64,000 bases of DNA from Epilithonimonas lactis (GTDB lineage: Bacteria > Bacteroidota > Bacteroidia > Flavobacteriales > Weeksellaceae), in assembly GCF_900110605.1 (NCBI RefSeq), contig NZ_FOFI01000003.1:186001-250000 (forward strand), written 5' to 3'. Shown here one piece after another: positions 36,128 to 44,378 of this stretch; within the stretch, counting starts at the first letter, position 1, and every line of letters begins with the position of its first letter. The position numbers were made by a program, and so were the translations under genes. The notes below the pieces were generated by a model. The model did no database searches. It was not told where the DNA came from and saw only the letters and a list, made by a program, of their open reading frames with translations.

Positions 36128-37648
36128 TTACTTTTCCGGCCAAAAATTAAAACTTATACCTCCTGTATATTCTGGATTTTTCAAATTAACAAAGGACACA
36201 CCACCATTGATGGCAATTCTTCGCCCCAGTTTTATCAGAAGCCCAACATCGGTAGAAGCTCCATAATACGATTCATCTATTTGTAACACTTCCGGCTTAT
36301 TGTACTCCACCATACGCTGATTAGAAAAAGTATTCACTAATGCAAATCCAACTCCAGCATAAACAAATAAAGGCTTATAAATGTGATAGCTCGTACCAAG
36401 CGATAGCATAAATTTACCTTGTTCTTGTTTAGTTGCTTCACTAAGATATGTATATGTAGTTCCATTTCCGGTAGTGTAGACATCCCTATTCTTAGATACA
36501 CCCTCACGTTCAGTGTAGGTAGTGAATGCTTTATCTGATAATCTAAAAAGCATAAAGAAACCGAAATTATCCGTTGTCTGAAAAAAACTCAGACCATAAG
36601 GAGAAATCTCGCCATACTGATAGCCTATAAACATTGCTTTTGGACTTTTACGCTCCAACTTCTTTTCCGCTTTAAAAAGAGAAGCATTACCTGTAGAATA
36701 AGCTAATTTTCTATAATATCTGGCATCTGAAGGGAATGAGTACTGGTAAGCTAAATAGATATCATAATAACTTTGATCGTCGCCATTTTTAGCCGCTTCT
36801 ATTTTGCTTTCCAGCGATTTATCCAGTACTGCTTTATATTCCATTTTCTGAACATACTCTCTACTCTTCCTCTCTGACTCTTCAGCTGAAGGTGTGAAAA
36901 GATCGAACACACCTTTTACTACATCCTGATATGCTTTTTCTTCCTGTTGCTTTCTGGCAGCTTCTGCCAAAAATATATTGTTATAAATAGTAGCTTCGCT
37001 TTCAGACGAACTTGAAGATGTGGATGTGGAAGATGATGATGATGATGATGCCGAAGTCCCAGAATCAGCTGTTGAACTAGTAACGGATTCATTTTTTTGA
37101 GATTTTTTCTCCTGGGATTTTTTCTCGCTTTCCTTTTTACTTTTTATCAAGTCCTCAGTTTCACCTTCACCGCCCAAATTAGCATGAAAACTATTATAGC
37201 CGGAGGGCACGTTAAAATGACTCAAACTGTAATTTTTCACGTTTACCTTATCTATTATGTAGGTCCTATCACACGTTCCATTTGCATCACAAAAACCAGA
37301 AACATCATAATTATTATATCCATCTGTTACTGTAACAGCTACTTGCATAGCATAAGGGAGTTGATTGCTCTGAGGCCACGAAGAAAGACCAATATCACTC
37401 AAGGAATACATTTCTCCATAAAAGTTATACTTTGAGTAATTAGGCACACTGATTTTAGGATTGAAAAATCTGATATACACAAGTCTTTCGTCTTCTTCAA
37501 AAGTGTAAGAAACCTGCCATTTGACATCTGTATAATAAGAACCGGTTGATGATCCGCTATTTTTATATACACCGCTTAATGTCTGTGCATTTAGCATGCT
37601 TATAAAAATTACTAAACTCAATAAGGATAATAAGAATTTTGTCTTCAT
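36128..37648 (-). CDS. Secreted protein with serine-rich linker and possible barrel-like C-terminus
   Basis: The 506-residue protein has a signal peptide (MKTKFLLSLLSLVIFISMLNAQ), an N-terminal region rich in aromatics (SYTFEEDERLVYIRFFNP), then a lysine- and glutamate-rich stretch and a run of serines near residues 190-215, then a helical segment, and from about residue 340 a region of alternating hydrophobic strands with aromatic residues (GLSFFQTTDNFGFFMLFRLS, LFVYAGVGFALVNTFS) ending in the F-W-P-E-K tail. The last part could be a small outer-membrane beta-barrel. Function unknown. It follows the PQQ-like gene by 10 bp and is probably co-transcribed. Confidence 0.6.
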   Translation of the reverse strand: MKTKFLLSLLSLVIFISMLNAQTLSGVYKNSGSSTGSYYTDVKWQVSYTFEEDERLVYIRFFNPKISVPNYSKYNFYGEMYSLSDIGLSSWPQSNQLPYAMQVAVTVTDGYNNYDVSGFCDANGTCDRTYIIDKVNVKNYSLSHFNVPSGYNSFHANLGGEGETEDLIKSKKESEKKSQEKKSQKNESVTSSTADSGTSASSSSSSSTSTSSSSSESEATIYNNIFLAEAARKQQEEKAYQDVVKGVFDLFTPSAEESERKSREYVQKMEYKAVLDKSLESKIEAAKNGDDQSYYDIYLAYQYSFPSDARYYRKLAYSTGNASLFKAEKKLERKSPKAMFIGYQYGEISPYGLSFFQTTDNFGFFMLFRLSDKAFTTYTEREGVSKNRDVYTTGNGTTYTYLSEATKQEQGKFMLSLGTSYHIYKPLFVYAGVGFALVNTFSNQRMVEYNKPEVLQIDESYYGASTDVGLLIKLGRRIAINGGVSFVNLKNPEYTGGISFNFWPEK

Positions 37649-37658
37649 CGTATTTATT

Positions 37659-38831
37659 TTAATTTGTTTTTAACTTCTTCTGAATCTCCTTCGCTGCATC
37701 TATTTTCTCTTGGTCCGGCAGATTGCATTTGTAATGATTTTCAATCGCTTTTTCTCTTGCCATTTTTTCTGCAACTGCTCCATCGGACTCAAAATCCAAA
37801 GCGTAAAGCTGTCCGTCATTGGAGGAAATCAGCCAGATGGTTCTTTCATCTAAAATCAGTTGATACGGTTTCCAATTTGAGAGAGAGACATCGCGCAGAA
37901 GTTTTTTGTTTTTAAAATCATAATGGATAAGGTGATTTTGGTAGACTATCCAAATCGTTTCATCACCAACTTTCACAATCTTCCTTAACGCATGATAATC
38001 CTCCAAATCAGGGGAAACCAGAGTTTCCAAATCAAGATTCAAAACAACTTTCCGCCCTTTCCCTATAATCAAAAGACGTCTTTCGTCCAGTAGGACTGTA
38101 TGCTTTTCTGTGCTTTCTTTTGTAAAATCCCAGCCACTCACTTTCTTTCTTCTTAAAAATTTTTCCGTGATTTCTTTGCCGTCGTGGGTAGGAAACTCAT
38201 AGTGGTCAACGTTGTACTCCGTTGAATCGATGGTGATAGTTTTCTTGGACTTACTTGGGATTTGTTTCCCATTGTAATCCATTTCTGTCCATTGTTTATC
38301 CTCTACATCCAAAATGATTTTATCTTTCAAATAAACAGTTTGTGCAGTTCCCATACCCAGCTGTTTTTCCCAAACGATTTGGTTTTGATCAATATCGTAA
38401 GCCAGCATCTTAGCCCCATCCATCAAACCCGTGAAATACATTGTACCATTTACATAAAAAGGCTTTGACCAAATACTTTCGAATGGCAGCTCTTTTATCA
38501 GTTTACCAGTTTTAACATCGTACTGCGCCATACTGCTGCGCTCGCCCTTTTTTGTGGCGTAAAAAAAAGAATCTTTGTAGAAATAGGGAGATGTATTGGA
38601 GTCTAGTCCTACCTGAATCTCCCAAAGTGTTTCATAATTATTTTTACTTAAAGCCCTCAGCCGGTAGTTTGTCATATTGACAATAATCGCATTCCCCACC
38701 ATCGTTATAGAATTGTAGATATCTTCATCTTTCGTACTACGAACGACTGGCTCAGATTTGTAGATCCGGGTCTGCGAAAAAGTTTGGGTAGCATAGAAAA
38801 TCAAAATGAACAGAGTCAATTTAGTTTTCAT
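37659..38831 (-). CDS. Secreted PQQ-like beta-propeller protein
   Basis: The protein has 390 residues from the ATG at 38831 (MKTKLTLFILIFYATQTFSQ, signal peptide); an ATG twenty codons earlier lies in the terminator and is unlikely. Repeated blade-like segments, such as ALSKNNYETLWEIQVGLDSN, MLAYDIDQNQIVWEKQLGMG and LISSNDGQLYALDFES, fit a quinoprotein-type beta-propeller. No PQQ-binding residues can be assigned, so it may only bind another protein. It precedes the 506-residue gene by 10 bp. Confidence 0.72.
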   Translation of the reverse strand: MKTKLTLFILIFYATQTFSQTRIYKSEPVVRSTKDEDIYNSITMVGNAIIVNMTNYRLRALSKNNYETLWEIQVGLDSNTSPYFYKDSFFYATKKGERSSMAQYDVKTGKLIKELPFESIWSKPFYVNGTMYFTGLMDGAKMLAYDIDQNQIVWEKQLGMGTAQTVYLKDKIILDVEDKQWTEMDYNGKQIPSKSKKTITIDSTEYNVDHYEFPTHDGKEITEKFLRRKKVSGWDFTKESTEKHTVLLDERRLLIIGKGRKVVLNLDLETLVSPDLEDYHALRKIVKVGDETIWIVYQNHLIHYDFKNKKLLRDVSLSNWKPYQLILDERTIWLISSNDGQLYALDFESDGAVAEKMAREKAIENHYKCNLPDQEKIDAAKEIQKKLKTN

Positions 38832-38877
38832 GAGTATTAGTTTTAGTTCTAGCAAAGCTATGCAGTTACAAAACACA

Positions 38878-38905
38878 AAAAAATACTCCAAAAGGAGTAT
38901 TTTTT
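38878..38905 (-). terminator. Terminator, AAAAATACTCC hairpin
   Basis: AAAAATACTCC (38879-38889) pairs with GGAGTATTTTT (38894-38904) around AAAA, with T runs on both strands. Nearly the same hairpin occurs at 40112-40139. It ends transcription coming from the 164-residue gene and tandem array upstream. Confidence 0.8.
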
Positions 38906-39014
38906 AAGGGTTAATTATCCGTGGTTAATTGTTATGAAACTGTGAAAAATTTAGCTATAGAAGTATTTTACGACCATTATTTAATGATCCGCTGGTATTT
39001 GTAACATATCCGTC

Positions 39015-39205
39015 GGGGTCTTCTACTGGTTGGTCGGGGTTCTGAACCTTGCGTTCGGGGTTCAAGACCGCAACTTTGGGGTTGGACAACCCCGTCGTTC
39101 GGGTTGCGGACGGCAAAATGGGGGTTCGGAACCGCAAATTTGGGGTTAGACAACCCCACCGCCGGGGTCCCGGACCGCGAGCTCGGGGTTCGGAACCGCA
39201 ACAGA
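39015..39205. repeat. GC-rich 21-bp tandem array with GGGGTT core
   Basis: GGGGTT or a close variant starts at 39015, 39036, 39057, 39078, 39100, 39121, 39142, 39164 and 39185, so units are 21 bp with two of 22 bp. The array is much richer in G and C than its surroundings. On the minus strand it lies just after the stop of the 164-residue gene, and in each of the three frames it encodes heptads with an Asn-Pro core, such as NPKFAVP, NPHFAVR, NPKVAVL, NPERKVQ and NPDQPVE. The 22-bp units shift the frame. Confidence 0.9.
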
Positions 39206-39213
39206 GGCATCTT

Positions 39214-39708
39214 CTACACCTTTGGATAAACAGGTTTGTCTTTCGGTGCCGGTTTTAAGAAGAATTGCTTCAGCTCTTCCATCTTGGTTTCGAAACCGGG
39301 TGCGCCAGTTCCAGCCATAAAACTTGTGTAACCATAATCTGTAAGCGATGCCTGATAATTGTCGTAGTCGTGCAAGATCTTGGCATTTTCCAGTCTTTTC
39401 ATCAGACTTGCAAGTCGGTTGATGATGTTTTCCATCAGAAGACGGCTGGCATAGTCGTCTGCAAACTCGTCCCAGTCTACCTGATCCGTATCAAGCTGAG
39501 GTTGGTTTTGGTGGAAATCATTCACTTTGTTGACAAGCAATTTATTCTGCTCATTGATGCTGCCGTATTTTTGACGGTCATCTGGCGTAAGTGATACATT
39601 GATGGTTGACAGTGCACTTTCCAATGCAGTGACTGCATCTTTTGCCGCAGTTACCTGTGCTGCGGAAAGGTGGTTGTTGTTTAAATTTGTAATTGGCATT
39701 TGCGTCAT
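39214..39708 (-). CDS. Hypothetical alpha-helical protein (164 residues)
   Basis: Starts MTQMPITNLNNNHLSAAQVT and is mainly long amphipathic helices (AAKDAVTALESALSTIN, ENIINRLASLMKRLENAKIL), ending in PKDKPVYPKV. No signal peptide or known motif. Its stop codon is followed within 10 bp by the 21-bp tandem array, whose encoded NP-heptads look like a former or alternative C-terminal extension. Family not recognised. Confidence 0.62.
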   Translation of the reverse strand: MTQMPITNLNNNHLSAAQVTAAKDAVTALESALSTINVSLTPDDRQKYGSINEQNKLLVNKVNDFHQNQPQLDTDQVDWDEFADDYASRLLMENIINRLASLMKRLENAKILHDYDNYQASLTDYGYTSFMAGTGAPGFETKMEELKQFFLKPAPKDKPVYPKV

Positions 39709-40108
39709 TTTTTAATGCTAATAATGATATCAGCTCGTCTGATATCTTGATTTTAAAATTAAAAAATATTACACTACAAACTAATTTTTACATATATTTT
39801 TCACCACAAAAACAATTATTAAAACTTATTTACCTAATAAAATCATCAAATAAAAAATAATATTTTTAATAAAAACCAGAACATAATTGAAAAACAAATG
39901 CATTGAAAAGTATTATTTTAGATTATGATTTATAAATTACTAAATCAAAAAAAAGTTTTTTTCCAAAAATTTTCTGTTCGCACACAATTCATTTGAATCA
40001 TAAGTGTGAGTCATGCTATTATTACTAAAATGGCTTTAAAGATTAAAATAGCTGTATTAAAATTAAAAATTAGTAGATCTTATCACAAAGTTATATCGTT
40101 TTAAAAAC
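39709..40108. other. AT-rich intergenic region, no gene seen
   Basis: Very A/T-rich DNA between the 164-residue gene and the LuxR-type gene. I see no ORF with coding character, RNA gene or repeat beyond poly-A/T runs. It probably holds the 164-residue gene's promoter. Confidence 0.35.
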
Positions 40109-40140
40109 AAAAAAAAATACACCAAAAGGAGTGTTTTTTC
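40109..40140 (-). terminator. Terminator after the LuxR-type gene
   Basis: AAAAAATACACC (40112-40123) and GGAGTGTTTTTT (40128-40139) pair around AAAA with one A-A mismatch; T runs follow on the minus strand. It is a near copy of the hairpin at 38878-38905. Confidence 0.7.
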
Positions 40141-40165
40141 TGAAAATATTTGATAGAAAAATGAG

Positions 40166-40930
40166 TTACAGAATCCCCTGCTGAATGCAGTTTTTAATAA
40201 GCTGTGCGGTATTGCTACATTCAGCTTTTTCCAAAATATTGCTTCTATGTTTCTTCACCGTGAGCGGACTGATGACAAGTTCCTGACCAATTTGCTCATT
40301 GCTTTTTCCGTTACTTATGAGCCTGATAATGTCTATCTCACGTTTGGAAAATTCGATTGTATTCTTTCCGTTGTCTTCCAGACTGATATTCATAAAGGAT
40401 GGCTCACCATTAAGACCAATTAATGAAATTTTGTAGGTATTATGATTACTCAGATGGTCGATATGGGTATGGATATTTAGCGATTTTCCGTAGCCGCCAT
40501 CTTCATCCATCGTCAACATCAAAGCCTGATGGTTGAACAATCCATAATTTCCATTTCTCAACTTGGACCTGAAACAGTAACTGATTTTGTACGTGAGTAG
40601 TTTTTCACGGTGAATGTTATTAGAAAAGAATTTGGTCAAAAATGCTTCCGCTTTCACCACAAAATCCACGTCTTCAGGATGCATTGCTTTCAGAACATCA
40701 TCAAAAGTTGCTTTCCGGCCTTCAATATCATGAATATCATAAATTGAATCACTCACATTGGAAATTGACATATCAAAAAAATCGATGATGTAATAATAAA
40801 AAGGACCACTGTTCATAATTGAGTTGGTCAATTCATCAAATTTGATTTTATTGTAAGCAGAGAATTTTTTAGGTTTGGCGACAGACCACACTTCGTGTAG
40901 ATTCTCTAAGTTTTTTAGATTTTCTTTCAT
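40166..40930 (-). CDS. LuxR-family transcriptional regulator
   Basis: The 254-residue protein has a C-terminal LuxR HTH (EFSKREIDIIRLISNGKSNE, ISPLTVKKHRSNILEKAECS) at about residues 185-250. The N-terminal part (SGPFYYYIIDFFDMSISNVS, MHPEDVDFVVKAEAFLTKFF) resembles PAS-fold regulators common in Flavobacteria and may bind a ligand. Targets unknown. It is a single gene with its own terminator; no neighbour gives a clear role. Confidence 0.82.
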   Translation of the reverse strand: MKENLKNLENLHEVWSVAKPKKFSAYNKIKFDELTNSIMNSGPFYYYIIDFFDMSISNVSDSIYDIHDIEGRKATFDDVLKAMHPEDVDFVVKAEAFLTKFFSNNIHREKLLTYKISYCFRSKLRNGNYGLFNHQALMLTMDEDGGYGKSLNIHTHIDHLSNHNTYKISLIGLNGEPSFMNISLEDNGKNTIEFSKREIDIIRLISNGKSNEQIGQELVISPLTVKKHRSNILEKAECSNTAQLIKNCIQQGIL

Positions 40931-41102
40931 AATTTTAGTTTCAAGTAAAGATAATATTAATTATCTAATATTTCAAAATAAATTAAATTTAAATATTATT
41001 AATCATAAATAACATTAAAAACGAATTAATATGATAACGTATAATGATTATTATAAATTAAACAACAATTTAATATTTTAAATCCAACTTATCAATTTGC
41101 CT

Positions 41103-41145
41103 AAAAAAGTAAAGCCCCGCTTTGAAAAACAAAACGAGACTTTAC
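41103..41145 (-). terminator. Terminator of the EmrAB/TolC-type operon
   Basis: GTAAAGCCCCGCTTTG (41109-41124) and CAAAACGAGACTTTAC (41130-41145) form a 16-bp stem with G-T pairs and a 5-base loop; the minus strand continues TTTTTTA. It lies 20 bp after the MFS stop. Confidence 0.85.
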
Positions 41146-41164
41146 GGGTAAAAACAAGGTTTCT

Positions 41165-42754
41165 TTATAAGGCCGGACCGGTGGCGCCTTTGAGGTCTTC
41201 TTCTAATTTTTTTCTTTCACGGGCTCTGCGTCTGGCGATAACCGATTTTCCGTTGAGGATTCTGATGACTCTTAAATATTCTGTCCGTTTTCCGAAATGA
41301 TGGGTGATTACATACAACATCACTCCGAAACCGGCAACGATAATATAGCCAAATATCTTTTTGTTGGCGGAGATGATGGCGTTGAGCTGAATGGTTTTCA
41401 TATTGATGGCAACCGTTTGTGGCGTGATGGTCATTCCGTCCATATAGACTGCCAAATCTCCTAAACTGACGATTTGAAACTGATACTGAAACCACGAAAA
41501 CAGGGCTGAAAAAAATCCTACGGCAAGGAAGGTTCGCCATACCAAAACCAATCCGATGGCCGCCAGCATTTCGTTGAGTTCCAATTTGTCTAACGTGTAA
41601 TACCAGACCGAGATGAAGAGCGAACACATTCCGTAGCCTTTCAGGAACATCGGTAAGTACCAGTTTTCGTAATTAAATTCCAATACCATTGAAAAATACA
41701 TTATAATCGCATAAGCCGTCATTGATGCGAAGCCTGAAAAGATGAACATTTTGAGCGGTCTTTCTTTTTTAAACCAAAATACAGCGATAACTCCGGCTAA
41801 AAATAATCCGGGCGTCATCATCACATTCAGTTTGGCATTCGTCAGTTGGTCGTAGCCCAAAACTCCGACAGAATAGATGTTTTGAAGCGATGTTGTTCCC
41901 AAAAACATTCCCAGCCACAGGAGCATAAACAGTCCGTTCAGCACATTGCTTTTGGTAAAAATATGAAAGGAAATATACGGTCTTTTCAAAGTCAGCTGTC
42001 GGATGGCCAATAAAGCGAAACTCACAAATGCGGCGATGCTTGCGTTGATAATGTTTTTTGAATTGAGCCAATCCTGCTGTTTCCCAAACGAAAATACGTA
42101 CGCGGAAAACATAAACGTTGAGACAAACAAAATGACGCTGAGCCAATCGATGTAATGCAACGGAACTTTTAAAGCAAAATATTTATCGTGCATCAAAATC
42201 CAACACAATAATGCCAGGACGAAACACAACACCGCTGCCAAAATAAAGAACTGCTGGAAGTTGTACAGTATTGAAACTTCCACGGCATAATAAGCGGAAA
42301 CCTGATTTAATATTAAAACAAATGTATAGAAAACGCCGTAAAAAATCCCACGTCCGCCCAGCATTGCCATTAACGGTAAAAATAATTCAATGGTAATCAT
42401 CATTTTTAAAAATCCGATAACCAAAGAGGTCATTACAATAACCATCGGTTCGAAAGTGGTTGCGTTGAAATAACTTAGTGCACCGAGAAGCACCAATAAA
42501 ATCACCAATTTATCACGGACTTTGAACCGCATTTTCATTCTTAAAACCACAGGCATACACGCTCCCATCCCAATAGTGGTGGCATAATTTGCCCATAGGA
42601 AATATTCTTGCATCACGCCGGTTCCGCCCACCATAAAACTGATGTTTCCGGTGTAAACGCCTCCCAACGGCATCACCACGATAAGCAGTAAAACCATCAT
42701 CAGAAGCTGTACGGGTTTCGGAACCCAATCGCTGAAAAGACCTTTATTATACAT
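41165..42754 (-). CDS. DHA2/EmrB-type MFS multidrug efflux transporter
   Basis: The 529-residue protein has about 14 hydrophobic segments, matching the drug:H+ antiporter-2 family. Its N-terminus reads MYNKGLFSDWVPKPVQLLMM and its cytoplasmic tail is highly charged (ARRRARERKKLEEDL). It is encoded with an EmrA-like adaptor and a TolC-like outer-membrane protein, so a three-part pump spanning both membranes is expected. Substrates are unknown. Confidence 0.85.
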   Translation of the reverse strand: MYNKGLFSDWVPKPVQLLMMVLLLIVVMPLGGVYTGNISFMVGGTGVMQEYFLWANYATTIGMGACMPVVLRMKMRFKVRDKLVILLVLLGALSYFNATTFEPMVIVMTSLVIGFLKMMITIELFLPLMAMLGGRGIFYGVFYTFVLILNQVSAYYAVEVSILYNFQQFFILAAVLCFVLALLCWILMHDKYFALKVPLHYIDWLSVILFVSTFMFSAYVFSFGKQQDWLNSKNIINASIAAFVSFALLAIRQLTLKRPYISFHIFTKSNVLNGLFMLLWLGMFLGTTSLQNIYSVGVLGYDQLTNAKLNVMMTPGLFLAGVIAVFWFKKERPLKMFIFSGFASMTAYAIIMYFSMVLEFNYENWYLPMFLKGYGMCSLFISVWYYTLDKLELNEMLAAIGLVLVWRTFLAVGFFSALFSWFQYQFQIVSLGDLAVYMDGMTITPQTVAINMKTIQLNAIISANKKIFGYIIVAGFGVMLYVITHHFGKRTEYLRVIRILNGKSVIARRRARERKKLEEDLKGATGPAL

Positions 42755-42859
42755 AGTTTTAGGTTTGTAAGAGCCAAGTAAAAAGGCAAAAGAGCCAGGG
42801 TGTTGGAAGTACTTAATAATTAAATCATCGATTACTAAAACTTTCTCTTTAACAAAATC

Positions 42860-42910
42860 TTTTTACTTCGACCGCACTACTTTTTACTTGATTCTTTTTA
42901 CTTTTTACTT
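42860..42910. repeat. Short repeats of TTTTTACTT between MFS and adaptor genes
   Basis: TTTTTACTT occurs at 42860-42868, 42881-42889, 42895-42903 and 42902-42910, the last two overlapping. It runs into the 3' end of the adaptor gene, where it encodes the end of the protein. The gap between the MFS and adaptor genes (42755-42897) holds no gene. Confidence 0.6.
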
Positions 42911-44031
42911 GCTACGCTCACATTCATATTCATCCCCGCGCTCAGTTTCGTCACATCTTCTTTTTTATTGGCATCTGTAAACTCGATTCTTACGGGAATT
43001 CTTTGTTGTACTTTGATGAAGTTTCCGGTTGAATTATCCGTTGGAACGCTTGAATATCTTGAACCGGTTGCGGCTGAAACTGCGGTGACTTTTCCTTCAA
43101 ACTGTTTTCCGCCTAAAGCATCTGCAGTCATCATTAGTTTTTCACCGATTTTAATATTTGGCATCTGGCTTTCAAGGAAATTAGCGGTTACCCATTTTTG
43201 ATTGTTTAAAACGATGGTAGCAACCTGCTGTCCAGGCTGAATTAACTGCCCTTCAGAAATTGTCCTTCTTCCCATCACGCCATCGTACGGCGCAGTAATT
43301 ACTGTATATGAAAGATTGATTTTCGCCATATCCAAAGCAGCTTTTGTTCTTTTGATTTCGGCATCGTTGATGCCTAATTTGCTTTTCACTTCGGTTGTCG
43401 AAAGGTTGGCCGACTGCTTCTGATTGACCAAAGTTTCGTAGGCTGCTTTTTGCGCATCGTATTCTGTTTTGGCCTGGTCAAATTGCTGTCTCGTCACCGC
43501 TTCTGCTGCCAAAAGGTTTTTGTATCGGCCTAAATTCTGTTCGGCATTCCACAATCTTGCTTTTGCTCCGGCGATGTTGGATTCCATCACGCTGACGTTG
43601 TTGGAAACGGTATTGATTGAAGAACCTGTAGCCGAACGTTGAGCCAAAGCATTCTGATAAGCCGCTTCCGCCTGTCCGAGTTGCGTAATGATTTCACGGT
43701 CATCCAAAATGGCCAATGTATCGCCTTTTTTCACCTCCTGATGCTCAATGAATTTTATTTCTTTAATATAAGCCGAAACTCTGGTGTTGATTGGATTGAT
43801 AAATTCTTCCACCTGAGCCGCTTCCGTATAGGTTTTGTCGCCGATGTGAAAGTACTGACGAATCAGCCAAAACAATCCGAAACCTATCACCGCAAAAACG
43901 ATAACGTTTGAAATGATGGCTCTGATTTTATTCTTTCTGTTTTGTTTTTTCTTGGCTTCAGCACTTGAAACCACAGGTTTTACCGGCGCTTGTGGTTGTG
44001 TATCCTGAGTATTTTGTTCCTTGTTTTCCAT
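42898..44031 (-). CDS. HlyD/EmrA family membrane fusion (adaptor) protein
   Basis: The protein has 377 residues from the ATG at 44031 (MENKEQNTQDTQPQ); an upstream ATG at 44097 gives a basic extension that is less likely. A single N-terminal membrane helix (IISNVIVFAVIGFGLFWLI) is followed by a biotinyl-lipoyl-like domain split by a coiled coil (VSAYIKEIKFIEHQEVKKG, then the AEAAYQNALAQRSATG and AAYETLVNQKQSA helices) and a beta-barrel domain. It links the MFS pump to the TolC-like channel. Confidence 0.9.
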   Translation of the reverse strand: MENKEQNTQDTQPQAPVKPVVSSAEAKKKQNRKNKIRAIISNVIVFAVIGFGLFWLIRQYFHIGDKTYTEAAQVEEFINPINTRVSAYIKEIKFIEHQEVKKGDTLAILDDREIITQLGQAEAAYQNALAQRSATGSSINTVSNNVSVMESNIAGAKARLWNAEQNLGRYKNLLAAEAVTRQQFDQAKTEYDAQKAAYETLVNQKQSANLSTTEVKSKLGINDAEIKRTKAALDMAKINLSYTVITAPYDGVMGRRTISEGQLIQPGQQVATIVLNNQKWVTANFLESQMPNIKIGEKLMMTADALGGKQFEGKVTAVSAATGSRYSSVPTDNSTGNFIKVQQRIPVRIEFTDANKKEDVTKLSAGMNMNVSVASKK

Positions 44032-44104
44032 TGTTTTTATATTTTTTTGAACATAAAGTTCAGAGAGTTTTTTTATTAAATGTTTTGAGCTTCGCAATGC
44101 TTTT

Positions 44105-44163
44105 TTTTAAAACGCAAAGATTTCATTTGAAACCGCTTAATTTTAAGAGTGCAAAGGCAAATA
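44105..44163. repeat. Possible third, decayed copy of the CGCAAAG intergenic repeat
   Basis: AACGCAAAGATTTCATTTGAAA and TTTTAAGAGTGCAAAGGC resemble the start and middle of the repeats at 5215 and 10556, in the same order, but similarity is weak. It lies in the 347-bp gap between the adaptor start and the TolC gene. Confidence 0.3.
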
Positions 44164-44278
44164 AATTTGCTTCGCGAAGCTTACGTACAAGCTTAGTAAA
44201 ATCAACTTGTTGAATTTATGTTTATTTATTTTTTTCTATTATTACTTTTAGTCATTTAAAAATTGTTCAAAATTATTT

Positions 44279-44343
44279 CCCCAGCCCTAAAGCGTAATTT
44301 TGACCAATTTTCAAGAGAATTTTTCCTCCCTTTAGGGTTGGGG
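44279..44343. repeat. 14-bp inverted repeat upstream of the adaptor gene
   Basis: CCCCAGCCCTAAAG (44279-44292) pairs with CTTTAGGGTTGGGG (44330-44343) with one G-T, around a 37-bp loop. No T run follows on the minus strand, so it is not an obvious terminator. It may be a small mobile-repeat remnant or a structure regulating the operon. Confidence 0.6.
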
Positions 44344-44378
44344 CAAAGAAAAATTCTTTTGAAAATTTACATTTGAAA

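Noticed and set aside
39015-39205. The array considered as a CRISPR array or attachment site
   Set aside because: Units are 21-22 bp in direct tandem with no unique spacers, no cas genes and no integrase nearby.
38955-39258. Reading frames of 60-77 codons on both strands through the 21-bp array
   Set aside because: They are short, their reading frame changes with the array, and they exist only because the repeat lacks stop codons; reported as a repeat instead.
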